Shown here one piece after another: positions 1 to 9,444 of a stretch of 64,000 nucleotides of DNA; the stretch's first letter is position 1, and the number at the start of each line of letters is the position of its first letter. The stretch is from an uncultured Kocuria sp. (lineage in GTDB: Bacteria; Actinomycetota; Actinomycetes; Actinomycetales; Micrococcaceae), in contig NZ_CANMRA010000005.1 in assembly GCF_947500125.1 (NCBI RefSeq), positions 124,001 to 188,000 of the forward strand, given 5' to 3'. The notes under the pieces are model-generated. The model was not told the origin of the DNA and did no database searches. It saw nothing but the letters and a program-made list of their open reading frames with translations. A program made the translations under genes and the position numbers.

Positions 1-917
1 CCATGGTGCCGGTCTACATCTTCTACTCGATGTTCGGCTTCCAGCGCACCGGCGACTCCTTCTGGGCCGCCGCCGACCAGATGACCCGCGGGTTCATCAT
101 CGGGGCCACCGCCGGGCGCACCACGCTCACCGGCGAGGGCCTCCAGCACGCCGACGGCCACTCCCCGCTGCTGGCCGCGACCAACCCCGCGGTGGTCTCC
201 TACGACCCGGCCTACGGCTACGAGATCGCCCACATCGTGCGCCGCGGTCTGGAGCACATGTACGGCACGGGCGACGAGGACCACAACGTCATGTACTACC
301 TGACGGTCTACAACGAGCCGTACCAGCAGCCGGCCGAGCCGGAGGGCGTCGACGTCGAGGGCATCCTCAAGGGCATCTACCTGCTCAAGCCCGCCGAGAA
401 CGAGGGGCCCCGCGCCCAGCTGCTCGCCTCCGGCGTGGCCGTGCCGTGGGCCCTCGAGGCGCAGAAGCTGCTCGCCGAGGACTGGGGCGTCTCCGCCGAC
501 GTGTGGTCGGTGACCTCCTGGGTCGAGCTGCGCCGCGACGGCCTGGCCGCCGAGAAGGAGGCGTTCCTGAACCCCGGTGACGGGACCCGGACCCCGTTCG
601 TGGCCCAGCAGCTGGCCGGGGCCACGGGCCCGGTCGTGGCCGTCTCGGACTTCAGCGCGGACCTGCCGGACAAGATCCGCCAGTTCGTCCCGAACGAGTT
701 CGCGTCCCTGGGCGCCGACAGCTTCGGCTTCTCGGACACCCGGGCCGGCGCCCGCCGGTACTTCAAGATCGACTCGCACTCCATGGTGGTCCGTGCCCTG
801 GAGATGCTCGCCAAGCGCGGCGAGGTCGACTGGCGCGCTCCCGGTGAGGCGATCGAGAAGTACGCCCTGAACGACGTCACCGCCGGCACCTCCGGCAACG
901 CGGGCGGCGACGCCTGA
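1..917 (+). CDS. aceE: Pyruvate dehydrogenase E1 component (homodimeric type), C-terminal part
   Basis: The frame is open from the left edge, so the gene is cut by the window; about 304 residues remain of a protein usually near 900. The sequence matches the C-terminal transketolase-like domains of the AceE-type E1, which decarboxylates pyruvate with thiamine diphosphate and acetylates the lipoyl E2. Segments such as [14 protein letters not shown] and [14 protein letters not shown] are characteristic of this family. A perfect hairpin follows the stop, so this looks like the last gene of its transcript. Its product, acetyl-CoA, feeds the fatty-acid genes next door. Confidence 0.95.
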   Translation, partial: MVPVYIFYSMFGFQRTGDSFWAAADQMTRGFIIGATAGRTTLTGEGLQHADGHSPLLAATNPAVVSYDPAYGYEIAHIVRRGLEHMYGTGDEDHNVMYYLTVYNEPYQQPAEPEGVDVEGILKGIYLLKPAENEGPRAQLLASGVAVPWALEAQKLLAEDWGVSADVWSVTSWVELRRDGLAAEKEAFLNPGDGTRTPFVAQQLAGATGPVVAVSDFSADLPDKIRQFVPNEFASLGADSFGFSDTRAGARRYFKIDSHSMVVRALEMLAKRGEVDWRAPGEAIEKYALNDVTAGTSGNAGGDA

Positions 918-937
918 GCCGAGCCCTCCGACGCGCC

Positions 938-979
938 ACGGCGCCCCGCCCACCCGCGTCCGGGTGGGCGGGGCGCCGT
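938..979 (+). terminator. Strong hairpin terminator after aceE
   Basis: A 19-bp GC-rich perfect inverted repeat (938-956 with 961-979) with a short loop begins about 20 bases after the aceE stop codon. There is no U-tract, as is common for high-GC actinobacterial terminators. It separates aceE from the downstream regulator gene. Confidence 0.8.
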
Positions 980-1029
980 CGTCGTCACCGGGTCCGGGGG
1001 CGGCGATCCGGTGCTCTAAGCTCGGAGGC

Positions 1030-2304
1030 ATGGCTGGACAGGACGGGAACTCCACGACGCGCTGGCTGCGCCCCTCGCGCAGACGCTCCACCGACCGGTC
1101 CCGTCCCGTCGCCCCGCCCCACCCCCGCACGCTCGAGAACCTCAAGGCGAACCTGGGCGCGATCTCCACGGTCGCGACCCGCCGCCTCGAGACGGATCTG
1201 AGCTGGTTCGAGGAGCTGCGCGCCGACGAGCGCTCCGAGCTGGGTCTCGTGGCCCAGCGGGGCATCTCCTCGTTCGTGCGCTGGTACGAGGACCCGGAGG
1301 AGCCCCTGTGGGTGCTCACCCAGGTCTTCCGGGGGGCGCCCACGGACCTGACCCGCTCCATCTCCCTCCAGCACGCCCTGCAGCTGCTGCGGATCGTCGT
1401 CGACGTCGTGGAGGAGAAGGTCCCGGAGCTCGCCAAGCACCACGACGAGGCCGCGCTGCGGGAGGCCGTGCTGCGCTACTCGCGGGAGATCGCCTTCGCC
1501 GCCGCCGACGTCTACGCCCGCGCGGCCGAGAACCGCGGGTCCTGGGACGCCCGGCTGGAGGCCCTCGTGGTCGACGGGATCCTGCGGGGGGAGCACTCCG
1601 ACTCCTTGCGCTCCCGCGTCGCGGCCCTGGGCTGGGTGTCGTCGGGCCCGGTCACCGTGCTCACGGGATCCGCGCCCGAGGCCGCCGGCCCGTCCACCGT
1701 GGCCCGGCTGCGGCGGCTGGCCGGCCGCTACGCGCAGGACTCCCTCGTCTCCATCCAGGGTGACCGGCTCGTGCTCATCCTCGGGGGTCTGTCCGACCGG
1801 GACCTCGCCCTCGAGAAGCTGACCGCCGCCTTCGGGCCGGGGCCGGTGGCCTACGGCCCGGAGTCCCCCACGGTCTTCGAGGCGGGCCGCTCCGCCCGGC
1901 TCGCCCACGCGGCCCTGTCCGTGGCGCCGGCCTGGCCCGCGGCGCCGCGCCCCGTGCACTCCGAGGACCTGTGGCCCGAGCGTGCCATGGCCGGGGACGA
2001 GAACGCGCGCACGGCGATGGTCGAGTCGGTGTACCGTCCGCTGACGCGGTCCGCGACCGGGCTCGTGGAGACCCTGTCCGCCTACGTCTCCGTGGGCCAC
2101 TCGCTGGAGGCCACCGCCCGGGAGCTGTTCGTGCACGCCAACACGGTGCGCTACCGGCTGCGCCGGATCAGCGACCTGACCGGCTGGGACCCCCTGGTCC
2201 CCCGCGACGCGTTCGTGCTGCACTGCGCCCTCGTGGCGGGCCGGCTCGCCGACTCGTGCGCACCCATCGACACGTCCGCCCCCGCCGTGGGACCGGTCTT
2301 GTAG
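1030..2304 (+). CDS. PucR-family transcriptional regulator, FasR-like
   Basis: This 424-residue protein has a variable N-terminal sensor-like region, a central GGDEF-like/PucR middle region and a C-terminal PucR helix-turn-helix, visible as SVGHSLEATARELFVHANTV followed by RYRLRRI. The family includes FasR of Streptomyces, which is encoded just upstream of fabD and activates the fabDHPF operon; the same position here supports that role. The start at ATG 1030 was preferred over an upstream in-frame ATG at 964, which lies inside the aceE terminator hairpin. DNA binding to the fabD promoter is inferred from family and context only. Confidence 0.85.
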   Translation: MAGQDGNSTTRWLRPSRRRSTDRSRPVAPPHPRTLENLKANLGAISTVATRRLETDLSWFEELRADERSELGLVAQRGISSFVRWYEDPEEPLWVLTQVFRGAPTDLTRSISLQHALQLLRIVVDVVEEKVPELAKHHDEAALREAVLRYSREIAFAAADVYARAAENRGSWDARLEALVVDGILRGEHSDSLRSRVAALGWVSSGPVTVLTGSAPEAAGPSTVARLRRLAGRYAQDSLVSIQGDRLVLILGGLSDRDLALEKLTAAFGPGPVAYGPESPTVFEAGRSARLAHAALSVAPAWPAAPRPVHSEDLWPERAMAGDENARTAMVESVYRPLTRSATGLVETLSAYVSVGHSLEATARELFVHANTVRYRLRRISDLTGWDPLVPRDAFVLHCALVAGRLADSCAPIDTSAPAVGPVL

Positions 2305-2382
2305 CTTCCCTACAAACACCGCCGCCGGGCTTGGTGCCCTCCGGGCCCCCGCCCGGGGGCGCATCCTTGCGAAGCTGTAGCG

Positions 2383-3297
2383 GTGATCGCGATCGTCTGC
2401 CCCGGACAGGGCTCCCAGAAACCCGGCTTCCTCACCGAATGGCTCGCCCTCGACGGCGTCCGCGCCCACCTCGAGGAGCTGGGCGAGGCGGCGGGGCTCG
2501 ACCTCGTGCACTACGGCACCGAGGCCGACGAGGACACCATCAAGGACACCGCGGTGGCCCAGCCCCTCATCGTGGCCGCCGGCCTCGTGGCGGGCCGGCT
2601 GCTCGGCGACCGGATCGGCCCCGGACGGGACGACCTCCTCTTCGCGGGGCACTCGGTCGGTGAGATCACCGCCTCCGCCCTGGCCGGCGCCCTCACCGAG
2701 GCCGATGCCATGGCCTTCGTGCGCACCCGTGCCAACGCCATGGCCGAGGCGGCCGCGGCCGTCCCCACGGGCATGAGCGCGGTGCTCGGCGGCAAGGAGG
2801 ACGAGGTCCTCGCCGCCGTCGAGGCCGCGGGCCTGACGGCCGCCAACGCCAACGGGGGCGGGCAGACCGTGGCCGCCGGCACCCTCGAGCAGCTGGCCGC
2901 CCTCGCGGAGAACCCGCCGGCCCGCGCCCGGGTGATCCCGCTCAAGGTGGCCGGCGCCTTCCACACCGAGCACATGGCCCCGGCCCTCGAGCCCCTGCGC
3001 GAGCTCGTCCCCCGGCTCTCGCCGGCCGACCCCGTGCACCCCCTGCTCTCCAACGCAGACGGCCGGCCCGTGGCCGGCGGCGCCGCGAACCTCGAGTCGC
3101 TCGTGGCCCAGGTCTGCCGGCCGGTGCGCTGGGACCTGTGCACGCGCACGCTCCTGGAGCGCGGCGTCGAGCAGCTGGTCGAGCTGCCCCCGGCGGGAAC
3201 CCTCGTGGGCCTGGCCAAGCGAGGCATGAAGGGCGTCCCGGCCCTGGCCGTGAACTCCGCGGCGGAGCTGGAGCAGGCCAGGAGTATTCTTGACTGA
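2383..3297 (+). CDS. fabD: Malonyl-CoA:ACP transacylase
   Basis: The 304-residue protein moves the malonyl group from CoA to acyl carrier protein in type II fatty-acid synthesis. The N-terminal CPGQGSQKPGF, the active-site serine in GHSVGE and the histidine in GAFHTEHM are all visible. Translation starts at a GTG at 2383. It is the first of four fatty-acid synthesis genes in the same direction and lies 78 bases after the PucR-type regulator gene, consistent with FasR-type control. Confidence 0.95.
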   Translation: MIAIVCPGQGSQKPGFLTEWLALDGVRAHLEELGEAAGLDLVHYGTEADEDTIKDTAVAQPLIVAAGLVAGRLLGDRIGPGRDDLLFAGHSVGEITASALAGALTEADAMAFVRTRANAMAEAAAAVPTGMSAVLGGKEDEVLAAVEAAGLTAANANGGGQTVAAGTLEQLAALAENPPARARVIPLKVAGAFHTEHMAPALEPLRELVPRLSPADPVHPLLSNADGRPVAGGAANLESLVAQVCRPVRWDLCTRTLLERGVEQLVELPPAGTLVGLAKRGMKGVPALAVNSAAELEQARSILD

Positions 3298-3408
3298 CGT
3301 CCGCGCGCGCACCCTGTGCGCCGCCCGTCCCGAGGCCGGAGCAGCCGTTCCGCCCCGCCCAGCCGGCCCGTCCGCCGCGCCCGGCCGCACGAAGGAGCAA
3401 CGACCCCT

Positions 3409-4476
3409 GTGGTGACCCTGAAGCAGCAACAGACCAACGCGCACTCCCGGATCCTCGGCCTGGGCGTCTACCGTCCGGACGTGATCGTGACCAACGACGA
3501 CGTCTGCCAGTGGATCGAGTCCTCGGACGAGTGGATCCAGCAGCGCACCGGCATCAAGACCCGGCACCGCGCCGCCGAGGAGGTGAGCGTCCTCGACATG
3601 TCGGAGCACGCCGCCCGGGAGGCGCTGGCGGCCGCCGGCATCGAGGCCTCGCAGCTCGGGGCGGTCATCGTCTCCACGATCTCCTTCCCCTACCTCACCC
3701 CCTCCGCCGCGGCGGCCCTGACCGACCGCCTGGGGGCCACCCCGGCACCCGCCTTCGACATCTCGGCCGCCTGCGCGGGCTACTGCTACGGCATCGCCCA
3801 GGCCGACGCCCTCGTGCGCTCGGGAGCCGCGGACTACGTCCTGGTCATCGGTGTGGAGAAGCTCTCCGACGTCATCGACAACAGCGAGCGCTCCATCTCG
3901 TTCCTGCTCGGGGACGGCGCGGGCGCCGTGGTCATCGGCCCCTCGGACACCCCGGGCATCGGTCCGTCCGTGTGGGGTTCCGACGGCTCCAAGTGGGACG
4001 CCATCCGGATGACCCACCCGCTCACCGACATCCGGGCGGTGGAGCAGGGGCGCGAGCGCGCCCAGTCGCCCGACCTCATGGACCCGGAGACCGGCCGGGT
4101 GCGCGAGGACGCCACCCTCTGGCCGACCCTGCGCCAGGACGGCCAGACGGTCTTCCGCTGGGCCTCGTGGGAGGTCGCCAAGCGCGCGCAGGAGGCCATG
4201 GACGTGGCCGGGGTGCAGCCCGAGGACCTGAGCGCCTTCATCCCCCACCAGGCGAACATGCGGATCATCGACCAGATGGCCAAGACGCTCAAGCTCCCCG
4301 AGTCCGTCGTCATCGCCCGGGACATCGCCGACTCCGGCAACACGTCCGCCGCGTCCGTGCCGCTGGCGACGCACCGCCTGCTCGCCGAGCACCCGGAGCT
4401 GTCCGGGAAGCTGGCCCTGCAGATCGGCTTCGGCGCCGGCCTCGTCTACGGGGCGCAGGTCGTCGTCCTCCCCTGA
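3409..4476 (+). CDS. fabH: Beta-ketoacyl-ACP synthase III
   Basis: FabH condenses an acyl-CoA primer with malonyl-ACP to begin fatty-acid chains; in actinobacteria it usually favours branched primers. The Cys-His-Asn triad is present in AACAGYCYG, PHQANMRIID and SGNTSAASV. The chosen start is GTG 3409 (GTG GTG ACC) with an AAGGAG ribosome-binding site 11 bases upstream; a longer in-frame ORF begins at 3316 but has no better site. The length, 355 residues, is slightly more than the usual 320-340. Confidence 0.95.
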   Translation: MVTLKQQQTNAHSRILGLGVYRPDVIVTNDDVCQWIESSDEWIQQRTGIKTRHRAAEEVSVLDMSEHAAREALAAAGIEASQLGAVIVSTISFPYLTPSAAAALTDRLGATPAPAFDISAACAGYCYGIAQADALVRSGAADYVLVIGVEKLSDVIDNSERSISFLLGDGAGAVVIGPSDTPGIGPSVWGSDGSKWDAIRMTHPLTDIRAVEQGRERAQSPDLMDPETGRVREDATLWPTLRQDGQTVFRWASWEVAKRAQEAMDVAGVQPEDLSAFIPHQANMRIIDQMAKTLKLPESVVIARDIADSGNTSAASVPLATHRLLAEHPELSGKLALQIGFGAGLVYGAQVVVLP

Positions 4477-4684
4477 CCTCCGCCGGCACGAGGACCGCCC
4501 CCGGCGGTCCTCCCCACGTGTCGGCGCCGCCGCGGGGCCCTGCGAGTCGTCGTAGGGTTGAACCGCACACCCGTTGTCCCCCGGCCCGGCCTTCCGGCCT
4601 GACCGGGACAGATGCACCCGGCACCTGCCCGGGGGCGCCCGTCACCACCGGCTGCTCCGGCAGCCGCAGAGAAAGGAAGCCACC

Positions 4685-4930
4685 ATGGCGAGCAAAGAAG
4701 AGATCCTGACCGGCCTGGCCGAGATCGTCAACGAGGAGACCGGCCTCGAGACCGAGGCCGTCCAGCTGGACAAGTCCTTCACCGAGGACCTCGACATCGA
4801 CTCCATCTCGATGATGACCATCGTGGTCAACGCCGAGGAGAAGTTCGACGTGACGATCCCCGACGAAGAGGTCAAGAACCTCAAGACCGTCGAGGACGCC
4901 GTCAACTTCATCGACAACGCCCAGGCCTGA
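4685..4930 (+). CDS. acpP: Acyl carrier protein
   Basis: An 81-residue acidic helical protein. The phosphopantetheine attachment serine lies in the DIDSISMM motif, a conservative variant of the usual DSLD-type site. A good ribosome-binding site (AAAGGAAG) precedes ATG 4685. The position between fabH and fabF is the standard actinobacterial order. It carries the growing acyl chain for the fab enzymes encoded around it. Confidence 0.97.
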   Translation: MASKEEILTGLAEIVNEETGLETEAVQLDKSFTEDLDIDSISMMTIVVNAEEKFDVTIPDEEVKNLKTVEDAVNFIDNAQA

Positions 4931-5041
4931 TCCGGCCGGTCGGTGCGCGGCGCGGCGGACCGCAGGATCCGCCGCGCCGCACCGACCCGCGACCGGGCGG
5001 GCCGCCCGCCGCTTCACCCCAGGACACGAGGAAGTGCAGTC

Positions 5042-6301
5042 ATGACCCGCAAAGTAGTCGTCACCGGTCTCGGTGCCACCACCCCGATCGGTGGCACCGT
5101 CCCCGAGCTGTGGCGCAGCGCCACCACGGGCGTCTCCGGTGTCAGAGCCATCGAGCACGACTGGGTGGACACCTACGATCTGAGCGTGCGGATCGCCGCG
5201 CCCGTCTCGACCCCCGCCAGCGAGGTGCTCCCCCGGGTCGAGGCCAAGCGTCTGGACCCCTCCGGGCAGCTGTCCGTCATCGCCGCCCGCGAGGCGTGGG
5301 CCGACGCCGGCTTCTCCGGCTCCAACGCCGAGAACTCCGACGAGATCGACCCGGACCGCTTCGCCGTGGCCTTCGGCACCGGCATCGGCGGGGTCTGGAC
5401 CCTGCTGGACGCCTACGACACCCTCCAGAAGCGCGGCGCCCGGCGGGTCATGCCCCTCACGGTCCCGATGCTCATGCCCAACGGCAACGCGGCGGCCGTC
5501 GGCATGGACCTCAAGGCCCGCGCCGCGTCCATCACGCCCGTCTCGGCGTGCGCCTCCGGCACGGAGGCGTTCTACCAGGGCATGAACCTGATCCGGTCCG
5601 GCAAGGCCGACCTCGTGGTGGTCGGCGGCGCCGAGTCCGCCATCCACCCCGTGACCATCGCGGCGTTCTCCTCGATGCAGGCGCTGTCCAAGCGCAACGA
5701 CGAGCCCGAGCGCGCCTCCCGCCCCTACGACACCGCCCGTGACGGGTTCGTGATGGGCGAGGGCGCCGGAGCCGTGGTGCTCGAGTCGGAGGAGCACGCC
5801 CGCGCCCGCGGCGCGCGCGTCTACGCCGAGCTCGCGGGCGCCGGGCTCACCTCGGACGCCTACCACATCACCGCGCCCGACGAGGAGGGCCGCGGCGCCG
5901 CCCGCGCCCTCGCGGAGGCGATGGAGACCGGTGAGTTCGGGCCCACGGACGTCCGGCACGTCAACGCCCACGCGACCTCGACGCCGAAGGGCGACGCCCC
6001 CGAGGCCGGTGCTCTGCGCCGCGCGTTCGGCTCGGCGGTCGACGACATGTGCGTCTCGGCGACCAAGTCGATGACGGGACACATCCTGGGCGGCTCGGGC
6101 GCCGTGGAGGCCGTCCTCACCGTGCTCGCCGTGCACCACCGCACCGCCCCGTGCACGATCAACCTGGAGAACCAGGACCCGGAGATCGATCTCGACGTCG
6201 TCACGGACGCCCGCGATCTTCCCTCCGGCGACTTCGTGGCCGTGTCCAACTCCTTCGGCTTCGGCGGCCACAACGCGGTCGCCGCGTTCCGCACCGTCTG
6301 A
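5042..6301 (+). CDS. fabF: Beta-ketoacyl-ACP synthase II
   Basis: A 419-residue elongating condensing enzyme. The Cys-His-His triad is seen in SACASGTEAF, NAHATSTPKGD and KSMTGHILGG. The start is ATG 5042 preceded by an AGGAAG ribosome-binding site; the upstream extension of the frame lacks one. It is the last gene of the fabD-fabH-acpP-fabF operon and ends at a strong bidirectional hairpin that separates it from the convergent DUF3145 gene. Confidence 0.96.
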   Translation: MTRKVVVTGLGATTPIGGTVPELWRSATTGVSGVRAIEHDWVDTYDLSVRIAAPVSTPASEVLPRVEAKRLDPSGQLSVIAAREAWADAGFSGSNAENSDEIDPDRFAVAFGTGIGGVWTLLDAYDTLQKRGARRVMPLTVPMLMPNGNAAAVGMDLKARAASITPVSACASGTEAFYQGMNLIRSGKADLVVVGGAESAIHPVTIAAFSSMQALSKRNDEPERASRPYDTARDGFVMGEGAGAVVLESEEHARARGARVYAELAGAGLTSDAYHITAPDEEGRGAARALAEAMETGEFGPTDVRHVNAHATSTPKGDAPEAGALRRAFGSAVDDMCVSATKSMTGHILGGSGAVEAVLTVLAVHHRTAPCTINLENQDPEIDLDVVTDARDLPSGDFVAVSNSFGFGGHNAVAAFRTV

Positions 6302-6335
6302 GCGCACGGCCGGCGGGCCCACCCCGTCAGGCGTA

Positions 6336-6378
6336 CGACGAAGGGCCGTCCCGCTGCTCGCGGGACGGCCCTTCGTCG
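6336..6378. terminator. Bidirectional terminator between fabF and DUF3145 gene
   Basis: An 18-bp perfect inverted repeat (6336-6353 with 6361-6378) lies between the convergent ends of fabF and the next gene, so it can stop transcription from both sides. Confidence 0.85.
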
Positions 6379-6423
6379 CGTCGTGGGCCCCGCTCCCCGG
6401 AGGCGGGGCGGGACGGCGGTCGC

Positions 6424-6927
6424 TCAGCCGACGCGGTGCAGCCAGCGCACCGGGGCGCCCTCCGCGGCGTGCCGGAACGGCTCGAGCTCCTCGTCCCAGG
6501 CCTCTCCCAGGGCCAGCGAGAGCTCGTTGATGACGAGCAGCGGGTTCCCGGCCGCCGTCTCGTAGGCGTAGCGGATCCGGTCCTCCGAGACCATGATGTT
6601 GCCGGCGGCGTCGGTGGTCGCGTGGAAGATCCCGAGGTCGGGGGTGAAGGACCAGCGGGCGCCGTCATGGCCGCGGCACGGGTTCTCGGTGACCTCGAAC
6701 CGGAGGCGTCCCATCGTGCGCAGCGCCGAGGCGAGGAGGGCGCCGGTGCCCGCGGGCCCCGACCACTCGAGCTCGGCGCGCACGGCGCCGGGCTCGGCGT
6801 TCTGCTGGGTCCACTCGAGCTCCGTGCGCTGGCGCGCGACCGACTCCAGCGCCCACTGGATGTGCGGGCACAGAGCTCGTGGGGCCGAGTGCACGTAGAG
6901 CACTCCGCGCGTGGTGGGTGAAGACAT
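6424..6927 (-). CDS. DUF3145 family protein
   Basis: A 167-residue protein of the actinobacteria-restricted DUF3145 family, recognisable from the N-terminal RGVLYVHSAPRALCPHIQWA segment. Its biochemical role is not known to me. It has a strong ribosome-binding site (GGAGGA) ahead of ATG 6927. The gene is convergent with fabF; this pairing is common in Micrococcales and helps place the host. Confidence 0.85.
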   Translation of the reverse strand: MSSPTTRGVLYVHSAPRALCPHIQWALESVARQRTELEWTQQNAEPGAVRAELEWSGPAGTGALLASALRTMGRLRFEVTENPCRGHDGARWSFTPDLGIFHATTDAAGNIMVSEDRIRYAYETAAGNPLLVINELSLALGEAWDEELEPFRHAAEGAPVRWLHRVG

Positions 6928-7236
6928 GACCTGTTCCTCCGTCGTGTAGGTACGTCTTCCCCAACGCCCTGCACGGAAGCGGTCCCACCCGTCGGGTCGC
7001 GGCGAGCGTGCCGCACCCGGATGATGCTGTTGTCCGGGCTCCCGTGCCGCCGCGGGGATTCGAGGCCCGCACGGCGTCCGGTCGCCCCGGTGCCGCACCC
7101 GTCGTTCCGGCCGGCGCCGACCACGTTGCCGTGTCCGGGACGTCGAGTACAATACGCCACTCATTCAACTGCAAACGTTCTCCGGGCGTCAACCCGGGAC
7201 GCCGTGTTGCTCCCGGGGTCCCGGCCCGCGCGCGCG
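6928..7236. other. Intergenic region, 309 bases
   Basis: No gene was found here. The region lies between the start of the DUF3145 gene and the end of xerC, both on the minus strand, so it should contain the DUF3145 promoter. The local AT-rich patch near 7145-7175 (minus strand TTGCAG and TATTGT elements) is the only promoter-like spot, and is weak evidence. GC-rich dyads near 7185-7225 could terminate xerC transcription. Confidence 0.4.
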
Positions 7237-8187
7237 TCAGGCCCGGGGATGGGCCTGCCGGTAGACGGATCCGAGGCGGTCCACGGAGACGTGCGTGTAG
7301 ATCTGGGTGGTCGCCACGGAGGCGTGGCCCAGGAGCTCCTGCACCGTGCGCAGGTCCGCGCCGCCGTCCACGAGGTGCGTGGCCGCCGAGTGCCGCAGGG
7401 CGTGGGGACCCCTCGCGGCGGTGTCGGGGACGGTGCCCAGCTCGCGCTCCACGACCCGCCGGACCTGTCGGGCGTCGATGCGCCCGCCCCGGGAGCCGAG
7501 GAACAGCGCGGGACCGCTGCCCGCCCCCGCCAGGGCCGGCCGGCGGGCGAGCCAGAGCTCCAGCGCCTCGTCGGCGGGGCGGCCGAAGGGGACCGTGCGC
7601 TCCTTGTCGCCCTTGCCGATCACTCTGAGGACCCGCCGGGAGCGGTCGACGTCGTCGACGTCGGCGCCCGTGAGCTCGGCCACGCGCGCGCCGGTGGCGT
7701 AGAGCAGCTCGAGGAGTGCGCGGTCCCGGGCGACGAGCGCGGCGTCCGCCCCACCGGTCCCGGGCGCGGCGGACCGCGCCGCGAGGTCGTCGAGCAGCTC
7801 CCGCAGCCCGTCCGCGGGCACGACGTCCGGGAGGTGGCGCCGGCGCCGGGGCGCGACGAGGCGCAGGCTGGGATCGGGGCTCACGAGGCCCGTGGCGGCG
7901 GCCCAGCCGAAGAACCCGTGGACCGACGCCGTCCAGCGGGCCATGGACGAGCGGCCCGCTCCCTCGGCGTGCCGGGCGGCCAGCCACGCCCGGAGCATGT
8001 CCAGGTCCACGGCCGCCGGCGCGGCGACCCCGTACCGGGCGTGCAGCCAGGTGAAGAGGGCGCGGAGGTCGCCCGTGTAGGCGTGCACGGTGCGCGGGCT
8101 GCGCGCCAGCTCGTGCACGAGGTGCTCCGTGTACCGCTCCAGGGCGCGAACCACGGCCGTGGGCAGCGGGGCGGGCTCGGACGTCAT
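7237..8187 (-). CDS. xerC: Tyrosine recombinase XerC
   Basis: A 316-residue site-specific recombinase of the phage-integrase family that resolves chromosome dimers at dif with its XerD partner. The N-terminal SAM-like domain is followed by the catalytic residues: Arg in [12 protein letters not shown], Lys in [11 protein letters not shown], the [11 protein letters not shown] box and the Tyr in TTQIYTHV. It follows dprA after a 9-base gap in the direction of transcription. It belongs to the host, not the prophage, given the GC-rich codons and its location outside attL. Confidence 0.92.
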   Translation of the reverse strand: MTSEPAPLPTAVVRALERYTEHLVHELARSPRTVHAYTGDLRALFTWLHARYGVAAPAAVDLDMLRAWLAARHAEGAGRSSMARWTASVHGFFGWAAATGLVSPDPSLRLVAPRRRRHLPDVVPADGLRELLDDLAARSAAPGTGGADAALVARDRALLELLYATGARVAELTGADVDDVDRSRRVLRVIGKGDKERTVPFGRPADEALELWLARRPALAGAGSGPALFLGSRGGRIDARQVRRVVERELGTVPDTAARGPHALRHSAATHLVDGGADLRTVQELLGHASVATTQIYTHVSVDRLGSVYRQAHPRA

Positions 8188-8196
8188 GGGGCGAGT

Positions 8197-9408
8197 CTAG
8201 CGACGGCGGCGCCACCCCTCCCCCGCGCCCTCCGCCAGGCCTCGCTCCTCGAGCCGACGCAGTCCGCCCAGCACTTCGCGGGCCGATAGCCCCGCGACGC
8301 GGGAGAGGTGGTCCGGGCGGCTGTGCACCGTCAGGGGCAGGGCGTCGAGGAGCACGCGGTCGCGGTCCGAGAGCCCGTCGACGACGGAGGGCGGGCCGGT
8401 GCGGTCCGGGGCCGGCGCCGCCCCGAGGGGCTGGACGAGCTCGAGCACCTCGTCGACGTCCGTGACCAGCACGGCGGTGCCCTCCCGCAGCAGCCGGTGG
8501 CAGCCGGCGGAGGTGCCGGCGTGGACGCTGCCGGGCACCGCGCCCACCGGACGGCTGAGCCCGTCCGCGTGGTGGGCGGTGTTCTGCGCGCCCGAGCGCC
8601 ACCGGGCCTCGACCACCACCGTGCCGGCCGAGAGGGCGGCGATGATCCGGTTGCGCTGGAGGAAGCGGTAGCGGCTGGGGGTGCACCCGGGGGCGACCTC
8701 GGCCAGCAGCAGACCGGCGGCCTCGACCGCGCGGAGCAGCTTGTGGTTGCCCGGCGGATAGAGGCGGTCGATCCCGCACGCCATGACCGACACCGTGACC
8801 GGGCGCGCGGTGCCGGTGGCCAGTGCGGCCGAGTGGGCGGCCTCGTCGATGCCGTGGGCGCCGCCGGAGACGACCGTCCAGCCGCGGGAGGCCAGGGCGC
8901 CGGCGAGGTCCAGGGCGACCTGCCGGCCGTAGGTCGAGCAGTCGCGGGAGCCGACGACGGCGACGGAGCGGGCGGCGGGGAACCCCAGGAGCCGTCGGTC
9001 GCCGCGGCCCCACAGGCCCACCGGCTGGAACAGACCCAGATCGGCGAGCGCGCCGGGCCAGTCGGGGTCCTCGGGGATCGCGAACCACGCCCCTGCCCGG
9101 GCGGCCGTCTCCAGGTCCTCGGCGGGGTCGAGGTCCGGGGCCCGCGGGGCCCAGCGGGCCAGGGCTCGCCGGAGGTCCACCTGGCGGGGACCGTACCCGG
9201 CCCCGGCGGCGGCCCGGACGAACGCCGGGTGCTCCGCGGCCCGGATCGGGCGTGCTCCCGTGGCGATCTCGAGCGCCGCGACCGGCCCGAGCGCCGCCAG
9301 CAGCAGCATCGCGGTGGGGTCCGTGGGCTCCACGAGCCGGGACAGGCCGGCCCGGGCCAGGAGCAGCGGGTCGTGGCAGGGGCGCGGGGCGGGCGGGACG
9401 TGGTGCAT
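8197..9408 (-). CDS. dprA: DNA processing protein DprA/Smf
   Basis: A 403-residue protein that loads RecA onto incoming single-stranded DNA during transformation. The Rossmann-fold core is seen in VVGSRDCSTYGRQ, VSGGAHGIDEAAH and FLQRNRIIAALS, and a C-terminal winged-helix region (DRVLLDALPL onward) follows. In the intact host locus it would lie directly after comM, so the prophage sits immediately upstream and could affect its expression. Confidence 0.93.
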   Translation of the reverse strand: MHHVPPAPRPCHDPLLLARAGLSRLVEPTDPTAMLLLAALGPVAALEIATGARPIRAAEHPAFVRAAAGAGYGPRQVDLRRALARWAPRAPDLDPAEDLETAARAGAWFAIPEDPDWPGALADLGLFQPVGLWGRGDRRLLGFPAARSVAVVGSRDCSTYGRQVALDLAGALASRGWTVVSGGAHGIDEAAHSAALATGTARPVTVSVMACGIDRLYPPGNHKLLRAVEAAGLLLAEVAPGCTPSRYRFLQRNRIIAALSAGTVVVEARWRSGAQNTAHHADGLSRPVGAVPGSVHAGTSAGCHRLLREGTAVLVTDVDEVLELVQPLGAAPAPDRTGPPSVVDGLSDRDRVLLDALPLTVHSRPDHLSRVAGLSAREVLGGLRRLEERGLAEGAGEGWRRRR

Positions 9409-9444
9409 GGCGGGGTCCTCCTGTCGCGGGCGGGGCGGCGGCGG

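Noticed and set aside
985-4617. Very long minus-strand frame across the fatty-acid genes
   Set aside because: It is a high-GC shadow of the well-supported fab genes on the other strand; its translation is low-complexity.
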